Assembly: GCF_030295425.1 (NCBI RefSeq)
Contig: NZ_AP027081.1
Span: forward strand, 1,798,001 to 1,862,000
Reading direction: 5' to 3'
Length of the DNA stretch: 64,000 nt
Origin: Mesoterricola sediminis
GTDB taxonomy: Bacteria; Acidobacteriota; Holophagae; Holophagales; Holophagaceae
Below the pieces are notes generated by a model, which had not been told where the DNA came from, did not search any database, and saw only the letters and a list, made by a program, of their open reading frames with translations. Positions 8,549 to 19,020 of this stretch are shown here, piece by piece. A program made the translations under genes and the position numbers. Position 1 is the stretch's first letter. Each line of letters opens with the position of its first letter.

Positions 8549-10708
8549 TCAGGGGGTGGGCATCTGGCAGGAGGCGGCCACCGCCGCGGGCAGGTAGCAG
8601 TGCCGCACGTAGTCCATGACCATCCGGTCCGCGTTGAAGCGCCAGGCCAGGGTCCGCATGGACCGCTGGATGGCGTGCACCCACTGGCGGGGCACGCCGT
8701 TGGCGTCCTGCCGGTAGTAGAGGGGCACGACCTGCTCCTCGAGGAGGCGGTAGAGGGCCTCGGCGTCCCGCTTGTCCTGGACCTCGTTGGAGACGTGGAT
8801 CTCGCCGTTGCCGATGGCGAAGCCGTTCTCCCCGTCGAAGGCCTCCGCCCACCAGCCGTCGAGGACGGAGATGTGGAGGCCGCCGTTCATGACCACCTTC
8901 ATGCCGCTCGTGCCGCAGGCCTCCAGGGGGCGGCGCGGGTTGTTGAGCCACGCGTCCACGCCCTGGTAGAGGTTGCGGCCGATGTGGATGTTGTAGTTCT
9001 CGACGAAGATGATGCGGTTGCGGAAGCGGGGGTCGGCGGTGAGCTGGCCCACCTTCTGGATGAGGGCCTTGCCGGGGCCGTCGGCGGGGTGGGCCCGGCC
9101 GGCGAAGATGAGGTTGACGGGGCGCTCCGGGTTGTTGACGAGCGCATCGAGGCGGTCCAGGTCCGTGAAGAGCAGGTCGGGGCGCTTGTAGGGCACGAAG
9201 CGGCGCGCGAACCCGATGGTGAGGGCCTCGGGATCCAGGGGCTGGGGCTCCAGCTGGGGCAGGCCGAGGCGGGCCAGCATCTGGTTCTGGCGGTCCCGCA
9301 CGAGCTTGAGCATGCGGCCCTTGAGGACCTTCTTGATCTCCCAGATCTCGGCCGGGTCGATGGCGGCGATCTTCGTCCAGAGGTCGGGGCGGACGATGCC
9401 GTCCATCCAGTTCACCCCCAGGTGGGTCTGGAGGAGGGTGTTGAGTTCGGAGGAGAGCCAGCTGGGGACGTGCACGCCGTTGGTCACGTGGCCGATGGGC
9501 ACCTCGTGCACGGAGCGGTTGGGCCAGAGGTGGTGCCACATGGACCGGGCGACGACGCCGTGGAGGGCGGAGACGCCGTTGGCGCGCCGGCAGTTCTTGA
9601 GAGCCAGCACGGTGGGCAGGAAGGGGGAGCCGAGGTCGCCGGGGTTCGTGCGGCCCAGGCCCATCACGTCGTGCAGGGGCAGGCGCAGGCCGTCCGCGAG
9701 GGGGACGAGGTGCTCCTCGGCGAGGTTGGCGGGGAACTTGTCGTGGCCGGCCTCGACGGGGGTGTGGGTGGTGAAGACCGTGGCGGAGGCCGCCTCGGCG
9801 AGAGCGGCCCAGGGCTCCAGACTGTCCTGCTGGACCCGGTGGCGCGCCCATTCCAGGATGGCGAAGGCGGAGTGGCCCTCGTTGAGGTGCACGACGCTGG
9901 GGGTGATGCCCAGGGCCCGCAGGGCGCGCAGGCCGCCCACGCCCAGCAGGAGCTCCTGCTGGATGCGCATGCGGGTGTCGCCGCCGTAGAGGTTGGCGGC
10001 GAGGGCCTTGTCCTCGTCGCTGTTGGCGTCGTCGCGGCTGTCGAGGAGGATCAGGCGGATGCGGCCCACGTGGCATTCCAGGACCTTGGCCCAGACGGTG
10101 CGCCCCGGCAGCTCCACGCCGACCCGCACCTGCCTGCCGTCGGGGCCCAGGGCGGGCTCCATGGGCAGGTCCGACAGCTCGACCGGCTCGCTGACGTCGT
10201 GCTGCCAGTAGGTGGCGTCCAGCATCTGGGTGGTGTAGCCCCGGTGGTAGAGCAGGCCGACGCCCACGAGGGGGACGCCCAGGTTGCTGGCCCCCTTCAG
10301 GTGGTCCCCGGCGAGGATGCCCAGGCCGCCGGAGTAGATGGGGATGGACTCGTGGATGCCGAACTCGGCGCAGAAATAGGCCACGGGCCGCGACTGCAGG
10401 GCGCCGGCGTGCACCATGCCCCAGGTGGTCAGGGGGTTCAGGTAGTCGTGGAGCTGCCGGAGGGCACGGTCCGTCCGGGTGGCGATGTCGACCTCGTCCG
10501 CTCGCTTTTCCAGGAGGGCGGGGGTGATCTCCTTCAGCACCCGCACGGGGTTCCGGTGGGCCTTGTGGTAGATGTCGATGTCCAGGTCCCGGAAGATGGC
10601 CCGGACCTCGGGGCGCCAGGTCCACCACAGGTTGCGGGTGAGCTTGCGGAGTTTCTGCTGGAGGGTGTCCATGGGCTGCCTCGGTTCGGCTTCGGGCTCC
10701 CGGGCCAT
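8549..10708 (-). CDS. glgP: alpha-glucan (glycogen) phosphorylase, GT35
   Basis: The enzyme releases glucose-1-phosphate from alpha-1,4-glucan using phosphate and pyridoxal phosphate. The 719 residues, with an N-terminal DUF3417-like helical region (LWWTWRPEVRAIFRDLD), mark the shorter Thermotoga/archaeal-type phosphorylase. Visible motifs are FCAEFGIHESIPIYSGGLG, the active-site GHVTNGVH, RFVPYKRPDLL and the PLP-binding EACGTSGMKVVMNGG with Lys604. The start at 10708 is the longest choice. The ATG at 10672 (MDTLQQKL) has GAGG upstream and may be the real start. It is transcribed away from the lipoprotein gene at 10843. TACAAA in the 134-bp gap is a possible -10 box. Confidence 0.95.
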   Translation of the reverse strand: MAREPEAEPRQPMDTLQQKLRKLTRNLWWTWRPEVRAIFRDLDIDIYHKAHRNPVRVLKEITPALLEKRADEVDIATRTDRALRQLHDYLNPLTTWGMVHAGALQSRPVAYFCAEFGIHESIPIYSGGLGILAGDHLKGASNLGVPLVGVGLLYHRGYTTQMLDATYWQHDVSEPVELSDLPMEPALGPDGRQVRVGVELPGRTVWAKVLECHVGRIRLILLDSRDDANSDEDKALAANLYGGDTRMRIQQELLLGVGGLRALRALGITPSVVHLNEGHSAFAILEWARHRVQQDSLEPWAALAEAASATVFTTHTPVEAGHDKFPANLAEEHLVPLADGLRLPLHDVMGLGRTNPGDLGSPFLPTVLALKNCRRANGVSALHGVVARSMWHHLWPNRSVHEVPIGHVTNGVHVPSWLSSELNTLLQTHLGVNWMDGIVRPDLWTKIAAIDPAEIWEIKKVLKGRMLKLVRDRQNQMLARLGLPQLEPQPLDPEALTIGFARRFVPYKRPDLLFTDLDRLDALVNNPERPVNLIFAGRAHPADGPGKALIQKVGQLTADPRFRNRIIFVENYNIHIGRNLYQGVDAWLNNPRRPLEACGTSGMKVVMNGGLHISVLDGWWAEAFDGENGFAIGNGEIHVSNEVQDKRDAEALYRLLEEQVVPLYYRQDANGVPRQWVHAIQRSMRTLAWRFNADRMVMDYVRHCYLPAAVAASCQMPTP

Positions 10709-10842
10709 CAGTGGCGGGAGGTCTCATTTTTGTAGCACGCGGGGGACGGCGGTCCCTGTGAAAATGCCGGCCCTCGTGATGCTGGGTAGGAACCGGGCGG
10801 TCTTCTGAAGCACTTGGTAATGAGCCGCTTATAGGAGGCCCC

Positions 10843-12657
10843 TTGTCCACCCCTGTTCCATCCCGCCCCGCGCCCAGGTTTGGTCGCCTCGTCGGGGGGT
10901 TTCCCGCATTGCTGATCGCCTCCGGCATCCTGGCCTGCGGCCATGGCAAGGACCACGGGCCCGGGACCCCGGCCCATCCGACGGGCTCCCAGGCCCGGTC
11001 CGGCGCGTCCACGCCCGCCGCTCCCCCCGCCTCGTCCCAGCCCGCCAGCCCGCAGACCCCCCCGCCGGCGCAGGCCGTGGAGCCCCCGCCCGTGATTCCC
11101 GAGGGCCGCCCCGTCCACCTCCCCGCGGCCCCAGCGCCCGCGGCGTCGCCCACGGCCCCCGCGGCGACCCCCTCGACCCCGGCGCCCGCCCCCTCGCCTT
11201 CGACGCCGGCGCCCCTGCCATCCCCGCGGACGCCGCCGTCCGTGACGTTCCCCTCGGCGCCGGCGCCGGTGGCCCCGCCCTCGACGCCTGCGCCCGTGAC
11301 GCCCCCCTCGCCGCCGGCGCCCGTGGTCTCCCCCTCGGCGCCGCCGCCCTCCCTCCCCCCCGATGAGGGTCCAGCCAGCGATGAGGCGGAGGACGCCGAG
11401 GCGCCGTGGGTGGTGCCGGTGGCTCCGATTCCGGAGGTCAGGCAGGCCCATGCGGCTGCCCTCCAGACCCTGGATGCGAACCTAGCGAGGAACTTCCAGT
11501 TCGAAAGTGGAGGTACCTGGAACCTCACCGAGGACTATTTCCAGGCACAACGGGCGCTCGACGCCTATAAGGTTCGTCACCTGAGCGATCGGGGCCCCCG
11601 CCTCAACCTCGACTATCTGGCGGCGGATCCCTATCTGAGCCGCCATGGCAGTGACATTAACCAGATTTTTCCCGAGGCCGTCTCTCCCGAGAAATGGCGG
11701 GAGATCACCAACGCCCTCCAACAGGCTGCCGAACCCATGGACCTGATGAGCCTGGAGGAGGTGATGGGCAAGATCAACATGTCGAACCCGGAAACCCGGG
11801 TGACCGTCAAGAAGCGCGTCCGTCGCCTCTACGAGTGGGCCAAGGACCGCGACGAGGCCGGACTGGGTCCGCTCCACTTGACGACGGGATCCTGCCTGCA
11901 TGAGGTGGCGACGAGCCTGAGCCAGAACAACACCCGGTGCATCGACGGCATCCAGGAGGGCATCGGCCAGTTCGAGGCGGGCGTCTTCGGGGACGCCTTC
12001 GCCCCGCAGAACATGGGCGAATGTGTCAGTCACATCGTGGCCGATGACCGCATGGCCTTCATCGTCCGCCATACGGCGTTCCGGCCACACAATGTCGAAT
12101 TCGTTACGACCGTGGTCCAGCTGCTCCGGCAGCGGATGCTGTTCAGCCTCGGGCTCCGGGGCGCCTTCGCGCCGGTCGCATACCCCTTCCTGGTCGGGCA
12201 TGAAAATGACGCACTCTCCCCGGCGAGGGTGATGGAACGCTACCTGGAAGGCAGTGAAGGGGAGACGCTGGGCTTCCTGTCTCAGCCCGTGGATTTCCCG
12301 GCCTATACGGTGGATCGGCTGATCTCGCTCCTCCAGGCTGCGCGGGAAGCCGACTTCGTGGACGCCGACGGCAGGCGGCGGAACCCTGACTACCGGGGCC
12401 TGCGGCTCACGTACAATTTCATCATGAATGAGTGCCTCAATGGGACGGAGCCCAAGGATCCTGTTCTCGGGCCAGTGTTCTTCGACTTCGTCATGAGCGG
12501 GATGACGGAGGCCAGCGACTACTTCCTGCCAGCCTCCGACGGCTCCGAACGGAACTTCCGGCTCACGCGGGAGTTCTGGCTCTATATCCTCGCCAAGTAC
12601 GGGTACATCCTCAGTGAACGGCCCGGAACACCACCGCCCCCAGAGGGGGGAGCGTAA
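10843..12657 (+). CDS. proline-rich lipoprotein with unknown C-terminal domain
   Basis: I do not recognise this 604-residue protein. TTG is the start, with a strong AGGAGG at 10833-10838, 4 nt upstream. A signal segment ends in [10 protein letters not shown] (lipobox, Cys32), so it is probably membrane-anchored. Residues about 40-175 are a Pro/Ala/Ser/Thr linker of PSTPAPAP-type repeats that would hold the C-terminal domain away from the membrane. Residues about 190-595 form a helical domain with several Cys (SGSCLHE-like TTGSCLH, TRCIDG with Cys366, GECVSH). Codon use after about 11400 is visibly less GC-biased than in neighbours (TTT, AAT, TAT codons), suggesting acquisition. Its 3' end overlaps glgB by 47 bp tail to tail. 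Confidence 0.75.
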   Translation: MSTPVPSRPAPRFGRLVGGFPALLIASGILACGHGKDHGPGTPAHPTGSQARSGASTPAAPPASSQPASPQTPPPAQAVEPPPVIPEGRPVHLPAAPAPAASPTAPAATPSTPAPAPSPSTPAPLPSPRTPPSVTFPSAPAPVAPPSTPAPVTPPSPPAPVVSPSAPPPSLPPDEGPASDEAEDAEAPWVVPVAPIPEVRQAHAAALQTLDANLARNFQFESGGTWNLTEDYFQAQRALDAYKVRHLSDRGPRLNLDYLAADPYLSRHGSDINQIFPEAVSPEKWREITNALQQAAEPMDLMSLEEVMGKINMSNPETRVTVKKRVRRLYEWAKDRDEAGLGPLHLTTGSCLHEVATSLSQNNTRCIDGIQEGIGQFEAGVFGDAFAPQNMGECVSHIVADDRMAFIVRHTAFRPHNVEFVTTVVQLLRQRMLFSLGLRGAFAPVAYPFLVGHENDALSPARVMERYLEGSEGETLGFLSQPVDFPAYTVDRLISLLQAAREADFVDADGRRRNPDYRGLRLTYNFIMNECLNGTEPKDPVLGPVFFDFVMSGMTEASDYFLPASDGSERNFRLTREFWLYILAKYGYILSERPGTPPPPEGGA

Positions 12658-14797
12658 GGGACAGGGATTGGGGGTGGCCGTGGGCCGGGATCGGCTCGGT
12701 CTCCACGGCCCCCCCGTTCCCGAAGTTCTGGCCGCCGTACCACGCGGCGTCGGTGTTGAGGATCTCCTCGTACCGACCGGGCCGGGGGACCCCGATCCGG
12801 TAGCCGTGGAGGGGCTGGGCTGTGAAGTTGAGGGCGGCGGCCAGGAAGGGGCCGTCGCCCTTGCGCATGAGGGCGAGCACGCTGTTCCGCTTGTCCTCGC
12901 AGTCGATCCACTCGAAGCCGCCGGGGGCGCAGTCCCGCTCGAAGAGGACGGGGTCGCTCCGGTAGAGGGCGTTGAGGTCCTTCACCAGGCGCTGCACGCC
13001 CTGGTGGGGCTCATGGGCGAGGAGATCCCAGTCCAGGGACCGGTTGTGGTCCCATTCGTGGTCCTGGCCGAACTCGCCGCCCATGAAGAGGAGCTTCTTG
13101 CCCGGGTGCAGGAACTGGTAGGCGAAGAGGAGCCGCAGGTTGGCGAACTGCTCCCACCGGGAGCCGGGCATCCGCCAGAGGAGGCTCTTCTTGCCGTGGA
13201 CGACCTCGTCGTGGCTGAGGGGCAGGACGAAGTTCTCGGTGTCGTTGTAGAGCATGCTGAAGGTGATCTCGCCGTGGTGGTACTGGCGGTGGAGCATGTT
13301 CCGGCCCAGGTAGCCCAGGGTGTCGTGCATCCAGCCCATGTTCCACTTGAACCCGAAGCCCAGGCCGCCGGAGCTGGTGGGCCGGCTCACCATGGGCCAG
13401 GCCGTGGACTCCTCGGCGATGGTGCACACGTCGGGGAACTGGGCGTAGACCACCTCGTTGAGGCGGCGCAGGAAGTCGACGGCCTCCAGGTTCTCCCGGC
13501 CGCCGTAGCGGTTGGGGACCCACTGGCCCTGGGGGCGGCTGTAGTCCAGGTACAGCATGGAGGCCACGGCGTCGACGCGGAGGCCGTCCACGTGGTACCG
13601 GTCCAGCCAGAAGAGGGCGTTGGCGATGAGGTAGTTCTGGACCTCGGTGCGGCCGTAGTTGTAGATGAGGGTGCCCCAGTCCATGTGCCGGCCCTTGCGC
13701 GGGTCGGCGTGCTCGTAGAGGTGGGTGCCGTCGAACTCGGCGAGGCCGTGGGCGTCCGCGGGGAAGTGGGCGGGGACCCAGTCCAGGATCACGCCCAGGC
13801 CCGCCTGGTGGCACCGGTCCACCAGGACCTTGAAGTCGGCGGGGCTCCCGTACCGGCTCGTGGGCGCGAACATGCCCAGGGGCTGGTAGCCCCAGGAGGC
13901 GTAGAAGGGGTGCTCGCTGACGGGCAGGAACTGGACGTGGGTGAAGCCCAGCTCCCGCACGTAGGGGACAAGCTCGTCCGCCAGTTCCCGGTAGCCCATG
14001 AAGCCGCCGTCCTCCCGGCGGCGCCAGGAGCCCAGGTGGACTTCGTAGATGCTCATGGGGGCGTCGAAGCGGTTGCGCTTCCAGCGATCGGCCATCCAGT
14101 CGCCGTCGCCCCAGGCGTAGGGGGCGGGGTCCTCCACCACGCTGGCGGTGCCGGGGGCGTGCTCGCACCGGAAGGCGAAGGGGTCGGCCTTGAGGGGCAG
14201 GAGGCGGCCGTCCTTGGCCTTGATCTCGAACTTGTACAGGTCCCCGGGCAGGAGGCCCGGCACGAACAGCTCCCAGACGCCCGTGGAGCCCCAGGGACGG
14301 AGGAGGTGACGCCGGCCGTCCCAGGTGTTGAAGGGGCCGACGACGCTCACCCGGCGCGCGTTGGGGGCCCAGACGGCGAAGTCGACGCCGGCGACGCCGT
14401 CCCGGACGGCGGGGTGGGCCCCCAGCTTCTCGTAGAGGCGGTAGTGGGTGCCTTCGCCCATGAGGTGGGCGTCCATCTCGCCGATGCCCGAGGCGAAGCG
14501 GTAGGGGTCCTCGGCCTCGACGGGGGCCTCGCCCCAGCCGTGGACCCGGAACCGGTAGGGGAACCAGCGCTGCAGGCGGGGCACGACGCCTTCGAAGATC
14601 CCTTCGGGATGGGCCATGCGGAGCTCGGCGACGGCCTCGCCCGTGTCGGCGCGGAGGAGCTCGACCCGCCGGGCCCGGGGCGCGAAGGTGCGCGCGAAGA
14701 GCCCGCCGTCGGGCAGGGTTCGCAGGCCCAGCACCGAGGAGGGGCTCGCGCAGTCCCCGTTGAGGAAGGCCTCGAGGTCGAAAAGGGGATCGGTCAT
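12611..14797 (-). CDS. glgB: 1,4-alpha-glucan branching enzyme (GH13)
   Basis: The enzyme cuts alpha-1,4 chains and re-attaches them by alpha-1,6 bonds to branch glycogen. The 728 residues include an N-terminal branching-enzyme CBM48 pair ([22 protein letters not shown]), a GH13 barrel and a C-terminal beta domain. Catalytic residues are present: nucleophile Asp409 in GLRVDAV, acid Glu462 in IAEEST and Asp530 in [10 protein letters not shown]. The start at 14797 (MTDPLF) has AAGGA 7 nt upstream; a longer frame to 14833 lies inside the upstream gene and is unlikely. The debranching gene's stop is 2 bp upstream, so the pair is coupled. The 3' end overlaps the convergent lipoprotein gene. Confidence 0.96.
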   Translation of the reverse strand: MTDPLFDLEAFLNGDCASPSSVLGLRTLPDGGLFARTFAPRARRVELLRADTGEAVAELRMAHPEGIFEGVVPRLQRWFPYRFRVHGWGEAPVEAEDPYRFASGIGEMDAHLMGEGTHYRLYEKLGAHPAVRDGVAGVDFAVWAPNARRVSVVGPFNTWDGRRHLLRPWGSTGVWELFVPGLLPGDLYKFEIKAKDGRLLPLKADPFAFRCEHAPGTASVVEDPAPYAWGDGDWMADRWKRNRFDAPMSIYEVHLGSWRRREDGGFMGYRELADELVPYVRELGFTHVQFLPVSEHPFYASWGYQPLGMFAPTSRYGSPADFKVLVDRCHQAGLGVILDWVPAHFPADAHGLAEFDGTHLYEHADPRKGRHMDWGTLIYNYGRTEVQNYLIANALFWLDRYHVDGLRVDAVASMLYLDYSRPQGQWVPNRYGGRENLEAVDFLRRLNEVVYAQFPDVCTIAEESTAWPMVSRPTSSGGLGFGFKWNMGWMHDTLGYLGRNMLHRQYHHGEITFSMLYNDTENFVLPLSHDEVVHGKKSLLWRMPGSRWEQFANLRLLFAYQFLHPGKKLLFMGGEFGQDHEWDHNRSLDWDLLAHEPHQGVQRLVKDLNALYRSDPVLFERDCAPGGFEWIDCEDKRNSVLALMRKGDGPFLAAALNFTAQPLHGYRIGVPRPGRYEEILNTDAAWYGGQNFGNGGAVETEPIPAHGHPQSLSLTLPPLGAVVFRAVH

Positions 14798-14799
14798 CG

Positions 14800-17700
14800 T
14801 CAATCCTTGGGGATCCTGTCCAGTGTAAGCCAAACGCGGAGGGCTTCGGTGGCGCTCCAGGCCTGGGCGTCGCAGCCGCGCTGGGCATGGGGCGCGTCGC
14901 CGTCCAGGATTTCAGGCAGGTGGCCCAGGCAGCCCGTTTCGAGCAGGCCGCTGGCGGAGCCCAGGATGGCCCGGGCGGCGTCGACGGCCTCGGCCTGGAA
15001 GGCCCAGGCCCGGGCCAGGGCCTCGCAGAAGACGGGGAGGAGCCAGACCCAGGCCGTCCCGTTGTGGTAGGCCGGCTTCCGCCGGGTGTCCTCGGGCCCT
15101 TCGTACCGGCCCCAGTAGGGGTTCACCGGATCGTTCAGCAGCCCCCAGGGGCCCTGGATGGGAAGGGGGGTGGGCACGGGCAGGGGCGCCAGGCTCCGGA
15201 GGGCGCCGGGCACGAGCAGGTGGCGGGCGCAGGCGTCCACGGCCCGGCGGGCCCGCTCCCCCTCCACCAGGCCCAGGCTGGCCAGGAAGAGCTGGTTGGG
15301 GCGCAGGTGGCCGTCGGGGCGCGCCTGGGCGGCGGGGACGCCGGGGCCGGCCTCCAGGTGGTCGTGGAACCAGCCCTGCCCCTCGTCCCAGAAGAGGTCC
15401 AGGGAGGCCTGGGCGCGGGCGGCGAGGTCGGTCCAGCCGGGGCCCAGGTGGCGGAGGAGGCGGATCCAGAGGGCCTGGATCTCCACGGGGTAGCCCTGCC
15501 GGGGGGTGCCGGCCGGATAGTTGGTGTCCATCCAGGTGAAGTGGGAGGGGCTCCAGACGAGGCCGCTGGCGGGATCCACCCGGATGCCGTTGGGGGTCCC
15601 GTCCCGGTAGCCCCGGGCGATGGCCTCGAGGGTCGGGCCCAGGTCCTGGATGCCGGCCTCCTCCACGGCCAGGGCGAACCAGAGGGGGGCGTCGGAGGTG
15701 TCCCGGTCCGCGGTGGATTCGGCGCTGAGCATGTTGGGGAGGGTGCCGCGGTCCTCGAAGGCGGCGAAGGTGCGCAGGATCTCCCGGACCTCCCCGGCCA
15801 TCCCGGCGGCCAGGAGGCCCCGGGCGGCGATGAAGGTGTCGCGGCCCCAGTCCAGGAACCAGGGATACCCGGCGATCACCGTGGAGCCCTGGCCGCGCCG
15901 GGCGAGGAAGGCCCGGGCCGCCTGGCGGAGGCGGAAGCTGAAGGGATCCGCCGGCGGGATGGGGGCGGCCTCGGCGGGCAGGCATTCGCCAGCGGCCGGC
16001 TCGTCCGGATCCGCGCAGAGCACGAGGGTGGCGGAGGCCCCCGCCTCCAGCGGCAGCTCGAACCAGCCCGGGCTCCAGGCGTCGCCGCGATCGCGCATGC
16101 CCCGGCCGGCCTCCACGGGGTGGGGCACGTCCCGGCTCCACTCCGGCCCGGGATGGTAGGCGCCGCGGTCGCTCCACGCCAGGAGGCGCCGGTCCGGCGC
16201 GGGCTGGAACCGGAAGCCGGCCCGGCCCTCCAGGACCGCGGTGGATCGCGTGAAGTGCAGGTCGGTGCCCTCCACGGCCACGGTCTCGTGGTGGAAGTTC
16301 CGGTCCTCCAGGTCGAGGCGGACGATGAGGACGACCCGGGCGCCCGCGGGGAGCTCCCGGCCCCGCTCCGTGGGGCCGTCCAGGCGCGTGAGGCGGGCCA
16401 TGACGGTGTTCCTGAAGGGCACCATGTGGATCCGCAGCTCCAGGGGCACGGTGCGGCCGTCGCCGGCCGGGGCCTCGAAGACCCAGGTGGCGGGGGGCCC
16501 CGGCTCGAAGCGCACCAGGTTGTCGGCGCCGAGGGCGGTGATGAAGCCGTCGGCGTTGGCCCAGGCCCGCAGCCGCTTGGCCAGCACGTGGCGGTCGCAG
16601 GGGACCTCGGGATGGAGGTTGGCCCCGAGGAGGCAGTCGTACTTGGAGGCGATGGCGCCCAGGGCCGCCTGGAGGCGGGCCATGCCGCCGCGGCCGTTGG
16701 TGAGGAGGCAGGAGGCGCCCTCCAGGCGGGGCTCGAAGCCGGGCTCGGCGGGGAGGAGGCGGATCCGGCCGGGGGCGGGGGTGCGGGCCTCCTTGAACCG
16801 CTCGAGGCGGATCTCGGCGTCCTCGGCCCGCTCCGGGACGTCCCGGGCCGGGGGCACGGCGGCCATGTGCCCGTGCGCGACGGGCACGGAGCGCACATGG
16901 ACGAGGGGGTGCCCCGGGCGGCGCAGGGTGATGGAGAAGGGGGCGGGATCGCGCACCAGGAGCCAGTGGTCCGGGGGGAGCAGCACGACGCGCCCCAGGT
17001 CCCGGGTGCCCCATTCGACCACGCGGGGGTAGCCCTCGGGGGCGGCGTCGAGGGCGCCCAGGAGGTCCCGGCGGGCCAGGGCGGGGTCCAGGTAGGGAAG
17101 GCGGGCGAGGAAGCCCCTGGGGTCGGCGGCGGCGAGGGCGGCCAGCTCCTCCCAGGGGGCGGGGCCCAGGCCCTCCGCCGGCAGGACCGTGGCCAGGGCC
17201 TGGAGGGCCCAGGCGGCCTGGGCCCGGCGGTCGCGGTAGGCGGCGCCGGCCAGGCCCCGGGGGGCCCGGGCGTCGGAGAGGCAGTGGGCGGCCCAGGGCC
17301 GCAGGAGGCAGGTGACGGAGCCGCCCGGGTTCGTCCGCACCCGCGGGGGGGCCTGCTCCAGCAGGTCGTGGGCGGGGGCGCCCAGGGCCTGCCAGGTTCC
17401 GCCGTCCAGGCCCCATTCCTGGGCCTCGGCGGTGAGGTTCACGAGGACGAGGCAGGTGTCGCGGCCGTCCCGGGAGGTGCGCCGGAGGGCGAGGACGGGG
17501 GCCTCGGGGTGGCTGATCCGCTCGATGCGGGCCCCGTCGAAGAAGCAGGGGTGCCCCGAGACCAGCCGGTTGAGGACGGCGAGCTCGTCGATGAGGTTGG
17601 CCGGAGCCTCCCAGGCCATGCCGCGGGCCTGGTGGACCTCGATCTTCTCCGTGGCCAGCCACTCCACCCCCGCGGTGAAGCCGAAGGCGCCGCTGACGCT

Positions 17701-19020
17701 GGCGAGGGCGCAGAGCCGGTTCCGGAGGAGGGACCACTCGGGGCCGCGCCGCGCCAGGCGCTCGTTGTCGTGGGTCTCGCTGTAGTGCACCAGGGGGCCG
17801 ATGCGCTCCGCCTGGCGGATGGCGTGGTCCAGGTAGCCGGCCACGTCGCGGGGGGTGAAGTTCTGGAAGAGCTCGGAGTAGGCCCACTGCATGCCGCCCT
17901 CGGTGAGCAGCGCCTCCGTGGCCTCCCAGGCCCCGCCGAGGCCCTCCAGCAGGAAGCAGCAGTCGGGGAACTCCTCCCGGACCCGGGCGACGATGTACTG
18001 CCAGGCCGGGAGGGGCACCATGTAGCCGGCGTCGCAGCGGAAGCCGTCCACGCCCCGGCGGCACCAGGTGAGGAGGCTCTCGGCGATCACCTCCCACAGC
18101 TGGGGGTTGGCGCGGTTGTCCAGCTCCACCAGGTCGCCCCAGGTGACGCCCCAGGCGCCGGGGCTGTGGAAGGTGCCGTCGCCGTTCCGGTGGAACCACT
18201 CGGGCCGGCCCTCCATGAGGCGGGAGCCCCAGCCGGTGTGGTTGATGACGATGTCCAGGAAGAGCCGGGCCGCGCGCAGGTGGACCGCGTGGGCCAGCTC
18301 CTGGAACTGCTCCACGCCCGTGGTGCGCTCGTCGAAGGCGACGAGGGCGGGGTCGATGGCCGTGAAGTCCAGCTGGGCGTAGGGGCTCCCGAACCGCCCG
18401 AACCGCGCGTAGGTCGTGGGGGTTGGGCCGATGGGGAGGAGGTGGAGGATCCGGCAGCCCAGGGTCTCCACGATGTGGGGCACGGCCGCTGCGAGGTCCC
18501 GCAGCTTGCCGGAGGGGGGGATCACCGTGTACCCGCGCTGGTCGAGGCTGGCCAGCTGCTCCTCCAGGGCCGGCTCCCGGGTGGAGGGGCGGGTGCGGGC
18601 GGCCCCGAACATGCGGGGGAAGGCGCAGTAGAGGGTGTTGCCCGTGCGCAGGTGGTCGGGGTGGACGGAGATGCCCACGTCGTCCCCCGCCGGCCAGACC
18701 TGGAGGCCCTCCGCGTCCAGGGAATAGGCCTTGGCCTTGAAGTAGCCGACCTCGGTGAGGGGGAGGTCCAGCTCCCAGCCGCCCCCCGCCGCCGGGGTCA
18801 TGGGGATGTCCCGCCAGGCCGCGCCCGCGAAGGTCCGGACGGCGCTCTCGGCGGCGCCGGAGAGGGCGACCACCTCCTGCCGGGCCTGGGCCCCCCGGGT
18901 GAGGTTGGTGCGGAGGAAGGCCCGCGCGCCGCCCGCCAGGGTGAACCGGACGCGGTCCCCCACATAGCGGACGATCCGGGATCCGGGCTGAGGGGTCATG
19001 GCGGGCTGGGACAACGTCAC
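14800..19020 (-). CDS. bifunctional GH13 glucanotransferase/amylase - amylo-alpha-1,6-glucosidase (glycogen debranching enzyme)
   Basis: A single 1406-residue polypeptide. Residues about 80-620 form a GH13 domain with region I DIVINHTG, nucleophile Asp330 in GFRCDAGY, acid Glu359 in FLLEGLGG and Asp418 in ETHDNERLA. Residues about 620-1000 hold a beta-rich central region. Residues about 1035-1400 are the GDE_C/GH133 domain: [18 protein letters not shown] (Asp1057, Asp1061), [21 protein letters not shown] and [15 protein letters not shown]. This layout parallels eukaryotic AGL, which has 4-alpha-glucanotransferase and alpha-1,6-glucosidase activities in one chain. GTG at 19020 overlaps the kinase stop (GTGA); ATG at 18999 is an alternative without an SD. 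It runs straight into glgB. Confidence 0.92.
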   Translation of the reverse strand: MTLSQPAMTPQPGSRIVRYVGDRVRFTLAGGARAFLRTNLTRGAQARQEVVALSGAAESAVRTFAGAAWRDIPMTPAAGGGWELDLPLTEVGYFKAKAYSLDAEGLQVWPAGDDVGISVHPDHLRTGNTLYCAFPRMFGAARTRPSTREPALEEQLASLDQRGYTVIPPSGKLRDLAAAVPHIVETLGCRILHLLPIGPTPTTYARFGRFGSPYAQLDFTAIDPALVAFDERTTGVEQFQELAHAVHLRAARLFLDIVINHTGWGSRLMEGRPEWFHRNGDGTFHSPGAWGVTWGDLVELDNRANPQLWEVIAESLLTWCRRGVDGFRCDAGYMVPLPAWQYIVARVREEFPDCCFLLEGLGGAWEATEALLTEGGMQWAYSELFQNFTPRDVAGYLDHAIRQAERIGPLVHYSETHDNERLARRGPEWSLLRNRLCALASVSGAFGFTAGVEWLATEKIEVHQARGMAWEAPANLIDELAVLNRLVSGHPCFFDGARIERISHPEAPVLALRRTSRDGRDTCLVLVNLTAEAQEWGLDGGTWQALGAPAHDLLEQAPPRVRTNPGGSVTCLLRPWAAHCLSDARAPRGLAGAAYRDRRAQAAWALQALATVLPAEGLGPAPWEELAALAAADPRGFLARLPYLDPALARRDLLGALDAAPEGYPRVVEWGTRDLGRVVLLPPDHWLLVRDPAPFSITLRRPGHPLVHVRSVPVAHGHMAAVPPARDVPERAEDAEIRLERFKEARTPAPGRIRLLPAEPGFEPRLEGASCLLTNGRGGMARLQAALGAIASKYDCLLGANLHPEVPCDRHVLAKRLRAWANADGFITALGADNLVRFEPGPPATWVFEAPAGDGRTVPLELRIHMVPFRNTVMARLTRLDGPTERGRELPAGARVVLIVRLDLEDRNFHHETVAVEGTDLHFTRSTAVLEGRAGFRFQPAPDRRLLAWSDRGAYHPGPEWSRDVPHPVEAGRGMRDRGDAWSPGWFELPLEAGASATLVLCADPDEPAAGECLPAEAAPIPPADPFSFRLRQAARAFLARRGQGSTVIAGYPWFLDWGRDTFIAARGLLAAGMAGEVREILRTFAAFEDRGTLPNMLSAESTADRDTSDAPLWFALAVEEAGIQDLGPTLEAIARGYRDGTPNGIRVDPASGLVWSPSHFTWMDTNYPAGTPRQGYPVEIQALWIRLLRHLGPGWTDLAARAQASLDLFWDEGQGWFHDHLEAGPGVPAAQARPDGHLRPNQLFLASLGLVEGERARRAVDACARHLLVPGALRSLAPLPVPTPLPIQGPWGLLNDPVNPYWGRYEGPEDTRRKPAYHNGTAWVWLLPVFCEALARAWAFQAEAVDAARAILGSASGLLETGCLGHLPEILDGDAPHAQRGCDAQAWSATEALRVWLTLDRIPKD

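Noticed and set aside
7779-11528. 1249-codon open frame on the minus strand
   Set aside because: Only the last 224 codons (beta-barrel protein) look like a protein. The rest is antisense of the lipoprotein and out of frame with glgP, a product of GC-rich codon bias.
11880-11990. NEL-type E3 ligase signature (Cys-Ile-Asp) in the lipoprotein
   Set aside because: CxD is too short to be evidence, no leucine-rich repeats are present, and a lipidated export signal does not fit an injected effector. Kept only as a remark.
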